From positions 1 to 40,292 of IMG/VR virus record IMGVR_UViG_3300042465_007462: a stretch of DNA of 40,292 nt; one strand, written 5' to 3'. The stretch is from a virus. Below are positions 7,123-13,074 of this stretch, one piece after another. The notes beneath the pieces were generated by a model. It did not search any database, was not told the DNA's origin, and saw nothing but the letters and a program-made list of their open reading frames with translations. Position 1 is the stretch's first letter, and every line of letters starts with the position of its first letter. The position numbers and the translations under genes were made by a program.

Positions 7123-7854
7123 TCAAACATTCGACCAGCTAAAAGTACGCCCGAGCCCCTTGATAGTTTTTAATCCGCGCTCATGTGCGAGCCGTTCCAT
7201 GTCGAGAGCTCGAGCGTACAAATCCGGGTGTCGTTCGCGCAGCTCGACGATCTCCTCGCGCTTCGACGCCGGGCAATGAAAGCAGCTTGATTTTGCCGGG
7301 ATCGGCAACCCAGCCGCGGCGATCTCGAGCTTGCATCGATCTCGATCCCATCCCCACTCGATCAGCGGGAATCGGTTTGCGTAACCGTCCGCGGCTTTTC
7401 CCTCTGCCTTAAATCGGCGAACGCTATCGCGAGGGCCGGCGTCATATCCGACACATTGCGTGACGGTCAGCCCTTGCGCCCATGCATCACGTGCCGGTTG
7501 CCAGTTCTTCACAAATTTCCTTTGCGGGTCTATTTTCCAAACGATCGAGCATTGATGTTGCCCATACGCGAGCGCAGGAAGTACGCGATTGCGCACACAA
7601 CTCTCCGACAAGCTCCGATCGTTTGATTTCGGCCGCGGATTCTTCACGACGGTGACGCGCGGGAATCCCACGCGATCGAGCCATCCATTGATGACCTCGA
7701 GGTACGCGTAGGTTTCCGGTTTTTCATCGCCGGTGTCGGCGAACAGGATCAGATCGGGCCGTTCGCCTCGTTGCCACAGGCCGACAAGCATGGCAGTCGA
7801 ATCAACGCCCATGCCGTAAGCCACCACTAGTGGATTTCGTGTAATCGGTTCCAA
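7123..7854 (-). CDS. PAPS-reductase-like PP-loop protein (adenine nucleotide alpha-hydrolase fold)
   Basis: The PP-loop YGMGVDST (13-20) and FADTGDEKPETYAYL (39-52) are characteristic of the PAPS reductase/adenylyl-transfer superfamily; C102 and a CFHC pair (191-194) may be redox or metal ligands. The open frame extends upstream, but the conserved 10-mer AGAAAGGAGA (7861-7870) lies 6 bases before a TTG at 7854, giving 243 residues that begin just before the PP-loop. Phage homologues are common and their substrates mostly unknown. Sulfur transfer or nucleotide modification are possibilities; a role in DNA modification is speculation. Confidence 0.8.
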   Translation of the reverse strand: MEPITRNPLVVAYGMGVDSTAMLVGLWQRGERPDLILFADTGDEKPETYAYLEVINGWLDRVGFPRVTVVKNPRPKSNDRSLSESCVRNRVLPALAYGQHQCSIVWKIDPQRKFVKNWQPARDAWAQGLTVTQCVGYDAGPRDSVRRFKAEGKAADGYANRFPLIEWGWDRDRCKLEIAAAGLPIPAKSSCFHCPASKREEIVELRERHPDLYARALDMERLAHERGLKTIKGLGRTFSWSNV

Positions 7855-7860
7855 GTCCTT

Positions 7861-7870
7861 TCTCCTTTCT
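7861..7870 (-). promoter_or_regulatory. Start-associated element AGAAAGGAGA (sets a TTG start)
   Basis: Identical 10-mer ending 6 bases before the TTG at 7854, which it defines as the start of the PP-loop gene. A short hairpin CGGCC-AGC-GGCCG (7872-7884) abuts it upstream, only one base away. Confidence 0.75.
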
Positions 7871-7919
7871 GCGGCCAGCGGCCGAATGAAATCCTCGTAC
7901 AACCGGGATGCCGTGTCAA

Positions 7920-8048
7920 CTACCTCCGACCCCTTCCATGCAGGATTGACTGCCAGAGCATAAACAGAAAAAACCGGATCATATGCTTCTTCGGCGGTGG
8001 ATCGGTCGGTAACTTCAACGGCCCCGGCGGGAATTGCTTTCGTTTCAT
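7920..8048 (-). CDS. Small putative membrane protein (42 aa)
   Basis: The ATG at 8048 overlaps the stop of the upstream gene as ATGA. The product has a basic, proline-rich N-terminus (MKRKQFPPGPLKLPTDPPPKKH) and one hydrophobic helix (MIRFFLFMLWQSIL) with a basic end, so it could insert once in the membrane. It is too small for family recognition. It sits between two hypothetical genes and the PP-loop gene. Confidence 0.5.
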   Translation of the reverse strand: MKRKQFPPGPLKLPTDPPPKKHMIRFFLFMLWQSILHGRGRR

Positions 8049-8254
8049 CCGCGGCGCTCCTTGTGCTCGAGGTCCGTCCCATCGAGCCACACTTCGCAAC
8101 CGTTGCGCCACGCAGAGTCAGATCCACGCTCAGTCTTGAACGTCTCGCACTTTGCGTGTTGATGCCACTCCTTGCCGGTCATTTTAAATTGTTTTTCTTT
8201 GTTGTAGTCCCAGCCCCAGAGCTTCGTCCGTGGCGGTAGTGTCATGGCTTTCAT
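8045..8254 (-). CDS. Hypothetical protein (69 aa)
   Basis: The ATG at 8254 overlaps the upstream stop as ATGA. The product is polar, with aromatic residues in its first half (LWGWDYNKEKQFKMTGKEWH) and two cysteines. It ends in EVWLDGTDLEHKERRG. No family is recognised. Coupling on both sides indicates it belongs to the same operon as its neighbours. Confidence 0.65.
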   Translation of the reverse strand: MKAMTLPPRTKLWGWDYNKEKQFKMTGKEWHQHAKCETFKTERGSDSAWRNGCEVWLDGTDLEHKERRG

Positions 8255-8457
8255 GCGGCCCCCTCGATCTTGTTGAACCCCTCATCCAACACGCCCACGT
8301 TTTGCAGGGCAACCTCGATGCTGAAAACAAAATCATTCAGCATCTTCGGCATATCGTTGTAGCCGTAGGCTTCGCGGATCGACTCAACCAAACGATAGGC
8401 GAACTCTGCATCGCCCTCGTAAGACAAGCCTCTTTCTTTTACTTTGATGATTGTCAT
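8251..8457 (-). CDS. Hypothetical protein (68 aa)
   Basis: The start overlaps the stop of the HTPGPW gene as ATGA, and its own stop overlaps the next start. The product opens MTIIKVKERGLSYEG and is mostly helical after that (AEFAYRLVESIREAYGYND). Its last residues KIEGAA repeat the ending of the upstream protein (RKIEGAAI), hinting at a local duplication of the gene junction. Function unknown. Confidence 0.65.
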   Translation of the reverse strand: MTIIKVKERGLSYEGDAEFAYRLVESIREAYGYNDMPKMLNDFVFSIEVALQNVGVLDEGFNKIEGAA

Positions 8458-8765
8458 ATTGCAGCCCCCTCAATCTTGCGGAGCACCCGCTCGAGCTCCG
8501 AACAAACCTCGTAGCTATCCCCCGCACCCGGAACCTTGAATCGGGGCGCGACGTTAAGTGCACGCAGGGCAAGCTGCGCGGCGTCCAATAACTCGGGAGC
8601 AGAGCGGATGAGACGGGCGTTTGCAGAGGCGTTGCCCGTTTCATCACACAACAGGGATGCGATGTCGTGCATCTCGCCGTCAATGTGAGTGCGGATAAAT
8701 TCCGGCGTATTGGTGGCATGGTCTAGTTCAACTGACCAAGGGCCCGGGGTGTGTTGAGTGTTCAT
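8454..8765 (-). CDS. HTPGPW-type phage protein (103 aa)
   Basis: It begins MNTQHTPGPWSVE and later has NARLIRSAPELLDA, the two hallmarks of a small protein family widespread in phages of Proteobacteria. Family function is unknown. It is translationally coupled at both ends. Between the motifs there is a cysteine (LLCDETGN) and a beta-rich segment. Confidence 0.8.
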   Translation of the reverse strand: MNTQHTPGPWSVELDHATNTPEFIRTHIDGEMHDIASLLCDETGNASANARLIRSAPELLDAAQLALRALNVAPRFKVPGAGDSYEVCSELERVLRKIEGAAI

Positions 8766-9001
8766 ACGCCCTCCCTCTGATTCAAAATGCTCAAGGCGAC
8801 AAGCGTCAGCGTCTTACTGTCTGATCGTATGAACTCCTTGTCTTCTGTGGCGCGTAATAGACCGTCGATGAGTTCGGCTTCTTTCTCGTCATTTGCGGTC
8901 AGTACGCAGTCAAGGCGAGTCAGAAACTCCACTTCTCTACGCTCCCCGTGGATTGTTGCGTAGTCGGACTCCATCGCGCCCACGTAAAATTTGGTCTTCA
9001 T
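8762..9001 (-). CDS. Hypothetical protein (79 aa), first gene of operon
   Basis: The ATG at 9001 has the conserved 10-mer 4 bases upstream and a possible promoter further up, so it probably leads the 9001-7920 operon. The product is acidic with alternating strand and helix (LDCVLTANDEKEAELIDGLL). It overlaps the HTPGPW gene by four bases. No family is recognised. Confidence 0.65.
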   Translation of the reverse strand: MKTKFYVGAMESDYATIHGERREVEFLTRLDCVLTANDEKEAELIDGLLRATEDKEFIRSDSKTLTLVALSILNQREGV

Positions 9002-9005
9002 GTTC

Positions 9006-9015
9006 TCTCCTTTCT
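9006..9015 (-). promoter_or_regulatory. Start-associated element AGAAAGGAGA (9001 gene)
   Basis: Identical 10-mer 4 bases before the ATG at 9001, preceded by a second partial copy TAGAAAGT. A hairpin GCTGG-6-CCAGC (9026-9041) lies upstream. Confidence 0.75.
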
Positions 9016-9049
9016 AACTTTCTACGCTGGAACATCCCAGCAACCCGAA

Positions 9050-9077
9050 TCTATACCAACGGCTCACGCCTCTGCAA
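9050..9077 (-). promoter_or_regulatory. Possible sigma70-type promoter for the 9001-7920 operon
   Basis: On the minus strand, TTGCAG (9072-9077) and TATAGA (9050-9055) are separated by 16 bases. The -35 hexamer lies in the last codons of the VRR-NUC-like gene. Transcription would start close to the hairpin at 9026-9041. Confidence 0.4.
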
Positions 9078-9486
9078 GTGTGTACATGAGCATATGCCAC
9101 GGGACCACGCCGTAGTGATAGCGCACGATCGGATCGGTGTCGATGCCCGACTTCGCGAGCTCGAGCACTTGCTTTCCAGAAAATAACAAGAGCTGCCCTT
9201 CCCTCGATGCGACCTTACCCGGTGGCACGTAAAGCACCAGAATGAACGTGCGCACTCCAAGCTCCGCATGGCGCGCATGGAAGGCGATCTGATGTGGCGA
9301 AAGCTTCACCTTGCGGCCGTGCTTCACCACCTTGAGCTCGACCGGGACGAACTCGCCTGTTTGCTTCAGCGCAATGAAACAGTCCGGGATGCCAAGATTT
9401 ACCCGCGACTCAATCCGGGTAATAAGGCAGTTTGGGAGGTTTTCCTTTAGGCGCTGGTACAGGCTCGTCTCTGGCTTCGCTGGCAT
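9064..9486 (-). CDS. VRR-NUC-like PD-(D/E)XK nuclease
   Basis: The 140-residue product contains the PD-(D/E)XK core as GIPDCFIAL (D35) and FVPVELKVV (E50, K52), followed by LSPHQIAFH with a conserved Gln. This fits small phage nucleases of the VRR-NUC or Holliday-junction-resolvase type, which cut branched or damaged DNA. The only ATG is at 9486 with AGAGGAA upstream, so the gene overlaps the terS C-terminus by 77 bases. The position next to terS suits a role in resolving DNA before packaging, but that is inference. Confidence 0.75.
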   Translation of the reverse strand: MPAKPETSLYQRLKENLPNCLITRIESRVNLGIPDCFIALKQTGEFVPVELKVVKHGRKVKLSPHQIAFHARHAELGVRTFILVLYVPPGKVASREGQLLLFSGKQVLELAKSGIDTDPIVRYHYGVVPWHMLMYTLAEA

Positions 9487-10147
9487 CTACTAGTTCCTCT
9501 GCCTCTTCGGCTTCCTCGATCTCGACATCTTCGGGCTCGTCGTGCTCAAGCTGGATCGGTTCCTCGAGACTCTCCTCGACTTGCTGCGGCGTCACGTCGA
9601 TGATCGGGCTGCCGTTGCCGTACAGCTTCTTGATCTCCTCGAGCTTGCGCATGACCTCTTCCTTGCTCATGGAATCGATCGTGCCGTGCCGAATCTCTTT
9701 GCGATCGATGTAGATCGTTCCAAGCGCTTGCCCTCGACGGTACTCCGCTTGCACCGCGGCGCCATACGCTCCCGCGGCCAGAGCCTGGTCACGAATGACC
9801 TGTAGGTCTCTCATGTGCCGCTCGTAGGTCGTGCCGTACTTCTCGGCCATCTCCGCTCGAGCCTTCTGAATGGCAGCGACGATATGCGGATTTTTGTCGG
9901 GGTTGGTCAGCGTCTCGGCCTTCGTGGCCGCGTTCTTCTCGGGCCACCCCGCACGGACCACGGCTTCCTTGAGCGTGACGTGTCCGTCCCCCGAGACAAA
10001 CTCGTTGACGAACTTCCATTCCTGCGTGGTCAGCTCACGGTTCTTGTGTGGCTTCACGGGCCGCGCGAGCTTCTCCAGCGTCTGCGGCTGGAGGCCCTTG
10101 CCGATCTTCTTGCCGAACTCCTTGTCAGCCTTGCTGCGTAGCTTCAC
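9410..10147 (-). CDS. terS: Terminase small subunit (TerS)
   Basis: TerS recognises phage DNA and feeds it to TerL. The GTG at 10147 is chosen because it overlaps the upstream stop as GTGA and has GGAGGG just before it; this gives 245 residues. The DNA-binding region (about residues 40-100) shows LTTQEWKFVNEFVSGDG and AGWPEKNAATKAETLTNP, the helix-turn-helix pattern of the terminase small-subunit family. A helical middle part would form the oligomer. The C-terminus is very acidic (EDVEIEEAEEAEELVD) and then Pro/Lys-rich. Confidence 0.85.
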   Translation of the reverse strand: MKLRSKADKEFGKKIGKGLQPQTLEKLARPVKPHKNRELTTQEWKFVNEFVSGDGHVTLKEAVVRAGWPEKNAATKAETLTNPDKNPHIVAAIQKARAEMAEKYGTTYERHMRDLQVIRDQALAAGAYGAAVQAEYRRGQALGTIYIDRKEIRHGTIDSMSKEEVMRKLEEIKKLYGNGSPIIDVTPQQVEESLEEPIQLEHDEPEDVEIEEAEEAEELVDASEARDEPVPAPKGKPPKLPYYPD

Positions 10148-10359
10148 GCAACCCTCCACACGCGCCAGCCGTCCTCGACCTTGCGGCATGAGAACTTCGT
10201 CCCGTGGCGCTTGGAAAACATCCACGCGGCGCTGCGGGCGTTCTTCGCCGACTCGGCATCGGCTAACAGGAAACTGTCCCCCACGGCCATGACCGGGAAG
10301 GGGTACTTCTCCCGCTGGGCTTCGGCGGGGATAGGGATGCCCGAATCAACTCTTAACAT
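10144..10359 (-). CDS. Small conserved phage protein (71 aa, DUF7303-like)
   Basis: The pattern GIPIP, then KYPFPVMAVGDSF, then a helix ending in KRHGTKFSCRKVEDGWRVWR is a recurrent small phage protein that I associate with DUF7303 from memory. The fold looks like a compact alpha/beta domain; function is not known. It is the first gene of the leftward run containing terS. No good ribosome-binding site is seen before the ATG at 10359, so translation may start on a short leader. Confidence 0.7.
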   Translation of the reverse strand: MLRVDSGIPIPAEAQREKYPFPVMAVGDSFLLADAESAKNARSAAWMFSKRHGTKFSCRKVEDGWRVWRVA

Positions 10360-10423
10360 GCCACTAGTCTACTCCGAGCAATTCGGGATCGTCCAGAGGC
10401 TAAATAGCGGTTTACTAGTACCT

Positions 10424-10438
10424 CAGAGGGGTCTACTA
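10424..10438 (+). repeat. Left arm of 15-bp inverted repeat
   Basis: CAGAGGGGTCTACTA, perfectly matched in reverse complement at 10599-10613. The arm lies within a weaker dyad (AGTACC to GGTCTACT), flanked by two TACTAGT copies. It is 65 bases upstream of the leftward gene starting at 10359. Candidate operator. Confidence 0.7.
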
Positions 10439-10598
10439 GTTTTTCAATTTCAAAAATTCATCCCGCGCGCGCACCCCAGAGAAATTACACCCACTGACCT
10501 CCTGTAATTCACCGTGTAGCTCTAACATACTGATTTACAAACCCTCTTACACCATTACGTCTATTACGCCATTTTTTGAAAAAAAAAAAACAAAAACA

Positions 10599-10613
10599 TA
10601 GTAGACCCCTCTG
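10599..10613 (-). repeat. Right arm of 15-bp inverted repeat
   Basis: Reverse complement of the arm at 10424-10438. It is also part of a local dyad, AGTAGACC to GTCCTACT (10600-10623). It follows the A-rich tract and lies about 150 bases upstream of the rightward promoter. Confidence 0.7.
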
Positions 10614-10760
10614 GAGTCCTACTACTGTGCGTTTTTGGCGCTTTTTGGCCATCAGCCGGTCATTTGCTGCCCCTTGGCCCGTGATCCATGTTGCACCAAA
10701 ACCACACCCCTCCCCAAAACCCAACAGCTTAACTCCTTGATTCTTAACAAGTTAATTTAG

Positions 10761-10789
10761 TTGACTCATTGACCAGTCTATGAGATAAT
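10761..10789 (+). promoter_or_regulatory. Sigma70-type promoter for the lone plus-strand gene
   Basis: TTGACT (10761-10766) and GATAAT (10784-10789) are separated by exactly 17 bases, within AT-rich DNA. Transcription would begin near 10796, giving a leader of about 50 bases with a weak CGGC/GCCG hairpin. This is the best promoter match seen in the window. Confidence 0.75.
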
Positions 10790-10830
10790 ATGTTGTCGGC
10801 CCTTCACGGTGCCGGCGTTCTTTAACAACC

Positions 10831-10840
10831 AGAAAGGAGA
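10831..10840 (+). promoter_or_regulatory. Start-associated element AGAAAGGAGA (plus strand)
   Basis: The only exact copy on the plus strand, 7 bases before the ATG at 10848. It shows that the element follows gene starts and not one strand. Confidence 0.8.
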
Positions 10841-10847
10841 AAGCCAC

Positions 10848-11183
10848 ATGGCTAATCAAGTGACTGTAGCCCAGAAGCTCTTTGAGAAGTTCGTCATGTT
10901 GAGCGCCAACGACGCTCGTCTGACGGTAGTCCTGGTCCGTGAGCCACGGCCCTCGGTGGTCGTAGCGTTGCAGGAGGACGATGGGGACTTGACCCCGCTC
11001 GCTCGACTCTTAACCAAGGAGGAGATCGACGGGATGGTCCCGGACTTCGACAAGACTCGGAAGCTGGCGTTAGCGTTCCGAGAGGCGCGGACCGTGGACA
11101 GTCGGACGCGATCGGAGGAGTTTGGGGACGGCAAGCCTCATCCGCTCTTCTCGATGGATGGTTTAGACCGGCTGGGTCTGTAA
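10848..11183 (+). CDS. Isolated hypothetical protein (111 aa) with its own promoter and terminator
   Basis: The ATG at 10848 (MANQVTVAQKLFEKFV) is set by the conserved 10-mer. The product has a helical start, two predicted strands (LTVVLVREP and SVVVALQED), an acidic linker and a second helical part (FDKTRKLALAFREA) ending LFSMDGLDRLGL. No family is recognised. A good sigma70-type promoter precedes it and a strong terminator follows within 10 bases, so it is expressed as a single gene against the surrounding leftward genes. This arrangement is typical of immediate-early regulators or moron genes; neither is proved. Confidence 0.75.
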   Translation: MANQVTVAQKLFEKFVMLSANDARLTVVLVREPRPSVVVALQEDDGDLTPLARLLTKEEIDGMVPDFDKTRKLALAFREARTVDSRTRSEEFGDGKPHPLFSMDGLDRLGL

Positions 11184-11189
11184 GACGAG

Positions 11190-11224
11190 GGCCCCGGGGA
11201 GTGATCCCCGGGGCCTTTTGCTTT
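11190..11224 (+). terminator. Rho-independent terminator for the lone gene
   Basis: GGCCCCGGGGA-GTGA-TCCCCGGGGCC is a perfect 11-bp stem (11190-11215) followed by TTTTGCTTT. It starts a few bases after the stop of 10848-11183. Confidence 0.9.
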
Positions 11225-11226
11225 GT

Positions 11227-11254
11227 AAAAACCCCCGGGTCTCTCGACCCGGGG
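11227..11254 (-). terminator. Rho-independent terminator for the leftward operon
   Basis: On the minus strand, CCCCGGGTC-GAGA-GACCCGGGG is a 9-bp stem followed by G and five T. It lies downstream of the gene ending at 11302 and abuts the opposite terminator, insulating the lone gene from leftward transcription. Confidence 0.85.
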
Positions 11255-11301
11255 TCCGCGGCAGGTGATGGCTGGAGTGCTGAAAAAGCGCCGCGACAAA
11301 C

Positions 11302-11544
11302 TTACTGGACACCCGCTCCCATAGCCTTCTTGAAGTCGCCTTCAAGCATACGGGCGGCGGTGCGGACGGTCATGATCTCGCCGAATTCGATCTCTGAGAC
11401 GTCGACCTCGAGGGGGCCGGGGATGAGTCCCGGAACAACGACCACGGGCCCGACGAGCCCGTAGCGCGTGCCGTTGATCGTGAGGGTGATCATCTGCACG
11501 AGGGAGGGCCGATCGTCGAGCTCGAGGTCGTCCATATCGTTCAT
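11302..11544 (-). CDS. Hypothetical protein (80 aa)
   Basis: The ATG at 11544 overlaps the upstream stop as ATGA and is preferred to a longer frame. The product begins MNDMDDLELDDRP and has a beta-rich centre (MITLTINGTRYGLVGPVVVV) and a helical end (VRTAARMLEGDFKKAMG). It is the last gene before the leftward terminator. No family is recognised. Confidence 0.65.
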   Translation of the reverse strand: MNDMDDLELDDRPSLVQMITLTINGTRYGLVGPVVVVPGLIPGPLEVDVSEIEFGEIMTVRTAARMLEGDFKKAMGAGVQ

Positions 11545-11777
11545 GCCTTCATGTTGCGCCCGGACTCGTACCAATGCAAATCGAGCAAGAGCCGTTCGAT
11601 ATGCGTGGCGAGGCCGTCGCGTTCTTGTTTAAGACCACGAACCTGTTCCGCGAGCGTCTCGAGGAGGACGTTCTGCACTTCGATCCGTCGTCGCAGCTCG
11701 AAAACGTACTCGCGGAGCTGAAGATCATGGATCGGGATGGGCGGATCGTCGGTGCTATTGATGGCCGGGCGCATCAT
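11541..11777 (-). CDS. Coiled-coil hypothetical protein (78 aa)
   Basis: The start overlaps the stop of the HTH/DUF6378 gene. After a short polar N-terminus the product is one long amphipathic helix (LRRRIEVQNVLLETLAEQV and on to LATHIERLLLDLHW) with a heptad-like Leu/Val spacing, predicted to dimerise. Coupled to both neighbours. Function unknown. Confidence 0.65.
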   Translation of the reverse strand: MMRPAINSTDDPPIPIHDLQLREYVFELRRRIEVQNVLLETLAEQVRGLKQERDGLATHIERLLLDLHWYESGRNMKA

Positions 11778-12301
11778 CTGACGACCCCCCGTATCCTATC
11801 GGATACAAGCTTGGCGTAGCCGGCGATGTCGTCCCACGAGTCGGCCTTGTTGGGGTTGCCGTTGACGATACGGGACATCTTGGTCGCGATCATCTCAAGG
11901 GCTTCCCATTGGTCGTCCGTGAACGTGCGGCCGTGATCTTCGGCATGCTCGGCCATGGCGCGCTTTAATGCCTGGGCGAGCCGGGCGTTATCCCCGAACG
12001 TGCCGTAGTCACTCGCGCGGGTGTCGAGGATGCCATCGAGAGCCGTGGTCCGTGCGTCTCGATCCGCGAACAGCGCATCCACTTCGGCATTCGTGAGAAG
12101 TGGCTTATCCATCTTCTCACGCCACGTGGGCGCGGCGACTTCAGCATTACCCGCGGCCTTCTCGCGAAGCTTGTAGGCGTAGGGAAGTGATATCCCAAAA
12201 CGCTTGGCCACCGAGGCGACCTTCGCGCCGGGGTTGTCGTGGAACCAGCCGAGGGCGCGTTGGGCGGAGTCGGACTTCTTGAGTTTCTTACGGAGCTTCA
12301 T
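11774..12301 (-). CDS. HTH protein with DUF6378-like C-terminal domain
   Basis: The ATG at 12301 has AGAAGGAA 8 bases upstream. The 175-residue product has a basic N-terminus and a helix-turn-helix-like segment (GAKVASVAKRFGISLPYAYKLRE, about 25-47). The C-terminal part matches the DUF6378 layout of phage proteins: ASDYGTFGDNARLA, an intermediate helix, then KMSRIVNGNPNKADSWDDIAGYAKL. DUF6378 is helical and lacks an assigned reaction. The fusion suggests a DNA- or RNA-binding regulator with a ligand or metal-binding helical domain. Confidence 0.7.
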   Translation of the reverse strand: MKLRKKLKKSDSAQRALGWFHDNPGAKVASVAKRFGISLPYAYKLREKAAGNAEVAAPTWREKMDKPLLTNAEVDALFADRDARTTALDGILDTRASDYGTFGDNARLAQALKRAMAEHAEDHGRTFTDDQWEALEMIATKMSRIVNGNPNKADSWDDIAGYAKLVSDRIRGVVR

Positions 12302-12518
12302 TGAACATTTCCTTCTGTTGGTAGAGGTAGGCGACGCAAGACGGCGGCAGGATCGTTTCGCTTGAGTCGTAGGCACACGCCGCAGCGATCGGATCGGAGG
12401 CGCTGCCGATGTACTCCGTTCTCAAGTGCAAGTCGTACGCGCAGTACGCGAACATGCCGAGAAGAATAGAGCCAAGTACGCTGCAAATAGCGACAAAGAA
12501 CTTCGTATCACTTTCCAT
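12288..12518 (-). CDS. Small membrane protein (76 aa)
   Basis: The ATG at 12518 follows the conserved 10-mer. One strong transmembrane helix lies at about residues 7-27 (FFVAICSVLGSILLGMFAYC), followed by a short exported or cytoplasmic tail with three cysteines (AACAYD and PPSCVAYLYQ). It overlaps the next gene by 14 bases. Small single-span phage proteins can be holin-like or accessory; no evidence decides. Confidence 0.65.
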   Translation of the reverse strand: MESDTKFFVAICSVLGSILLGMFAYCAYDLHLRTEYIGSASDPIAAACAYDSSETILPPSCVAYLYQQKEMFNEAP

Positions 12519-12523
12519 ATCAA

Positions 12524-12533
12524 TCTCCTTTCT
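12524..12533 (-). promoter_or_regulatory. Start-associated element AGAAAGGAGA (12518 gene)
   Basis: Identical 10-mer 5 bases before the ATG at 12518, with a second partial copy (TTAGAAAGCC) upstream that can pair with CTTTTAA to form a small hairpin. Confidence 0.75.
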
Positions 12534-12547
12534 AGGCTTTCTAACGA

Positions 12548-12703
12548 TTAAAAGTATTCTCTTCCGCCCCTCGCGCATCTCCAATTGGGTTTAGGAAGAT
12601 GCGGGTCGATGGGCCTGCGCCGATTGCGCAGAAACCAAGTTATACCTACGACTAGGCTAAAAAACAAGACTAAACCTAATCCAGACATGATGATCTCCTT
12701 CAT
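12548..12703 (-). CDS. Small membrane protein (51 aa)
   Basis: The ATG at 12703 overlaps the stop of the HNH gene as ATGA. One transmembrane helix (GLGLVLFFSLVVGITWFL) is followed by a basic, proline-containing tail (RNRRRPIDPHLPKP), so an N-out/C-in topology is likely. It precedes another single-span protein gene; the pair could act together at the membrane. No family recognised. Confidence 0.6.
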   Translation of the reverse strand: MKEIIMSGLGLVLFFSLVVGITWFLRNRRRPIDPHLPKPNWRCARGGREYF

Positions 12704-13074
12704 GCTTTCTTCTTTCTCCTCGCCTTTATAACCCGTCTTTCTTCGAAGTGCAAGATCCTGTGGCAATTGGCGCAGAGGGGGATGCACTTCTCCTCGGCCT
12801 CACGGATCGCCTCCTTGAGGTTGTTTTGCTTGAGGATGAGGTCGTTCACGGCGCGTTTGTTATGGCGGATCACGTGGTGGAAGTCGATCACCGCCGGGTG
12901 GGAGAAACCGCAGTGCGAACAGGACTGTTTGGAGCGGTAGTCGAGCCACGCCTTTTTGACCGAGGCGCGGCGGGTGCTGCTTTGTTTGATGGCGTGTTGG
13001 GCGTTCTTCAAATACCAGCGCCGCGAATACTCGCGTTGCCGTTCGCGGCGGACTGTCTCGTCCTTGAACGGCAC
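12700..13074 (-). CDS. HNH endonuclease
   Basis: The product (124 aa) has the zinc pair CSHC (52-55), the catalytic IDFHHV (63-68) and CANCHRILH (101-109), which together make a complete HNH site. A basic N-terminal helix (ETVRRERQREYSRRWYLKN) and C-terminal KARRKKK would bind DNA. It uses GTG at 13074, overlapping the GNAT stop by one base (TAGTG). It could be a free-standing homing-type or packaging-linked nuclease; its position away from terL favours the former. Confidence 0.85.
   Translation of the reverse strand: MPFKDETVRRERQREYSRRWYLKNAQHAIKQSSTRRASVKKAWLDYRSKQSCSHCGFSHPAVIDFHHVIRHNKRAVNDLILKQNNLKEAIREAEEKCIPLCANCHRILHFEERRVIKARRKKKA

Larger units (their letters stand above)
10360..10847. 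other. Divergent intergenic control region
   Basis: This ~490-base AT-rich gap separates the leftward terS genes from the rightward lone gene. It contains a 15-bp inverted repeat (10424-10438 and 10599-10613), an A-rich tract around 10571-10597, several CTACTAGT motifs and the promoter at 10761-10789. Frames within it are short and low in complexity, and none is called as a gene. Confidence 0.7.

Noticed and set aside
7855-8127. N-terminal extension of the PP-loop protein
   Set aside because: It overlaps the 7920-8048 and 8045-8254 genes, does not resemble the family, and the conserved start element lies just before the TTG at 7854.
10509-10724. 71-codon minus-strand frame in the divergent control region
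   Set aside because: It contains an oligo-Phe run from the T tract, has no ribosome-binding site and covers the inverted repeat.
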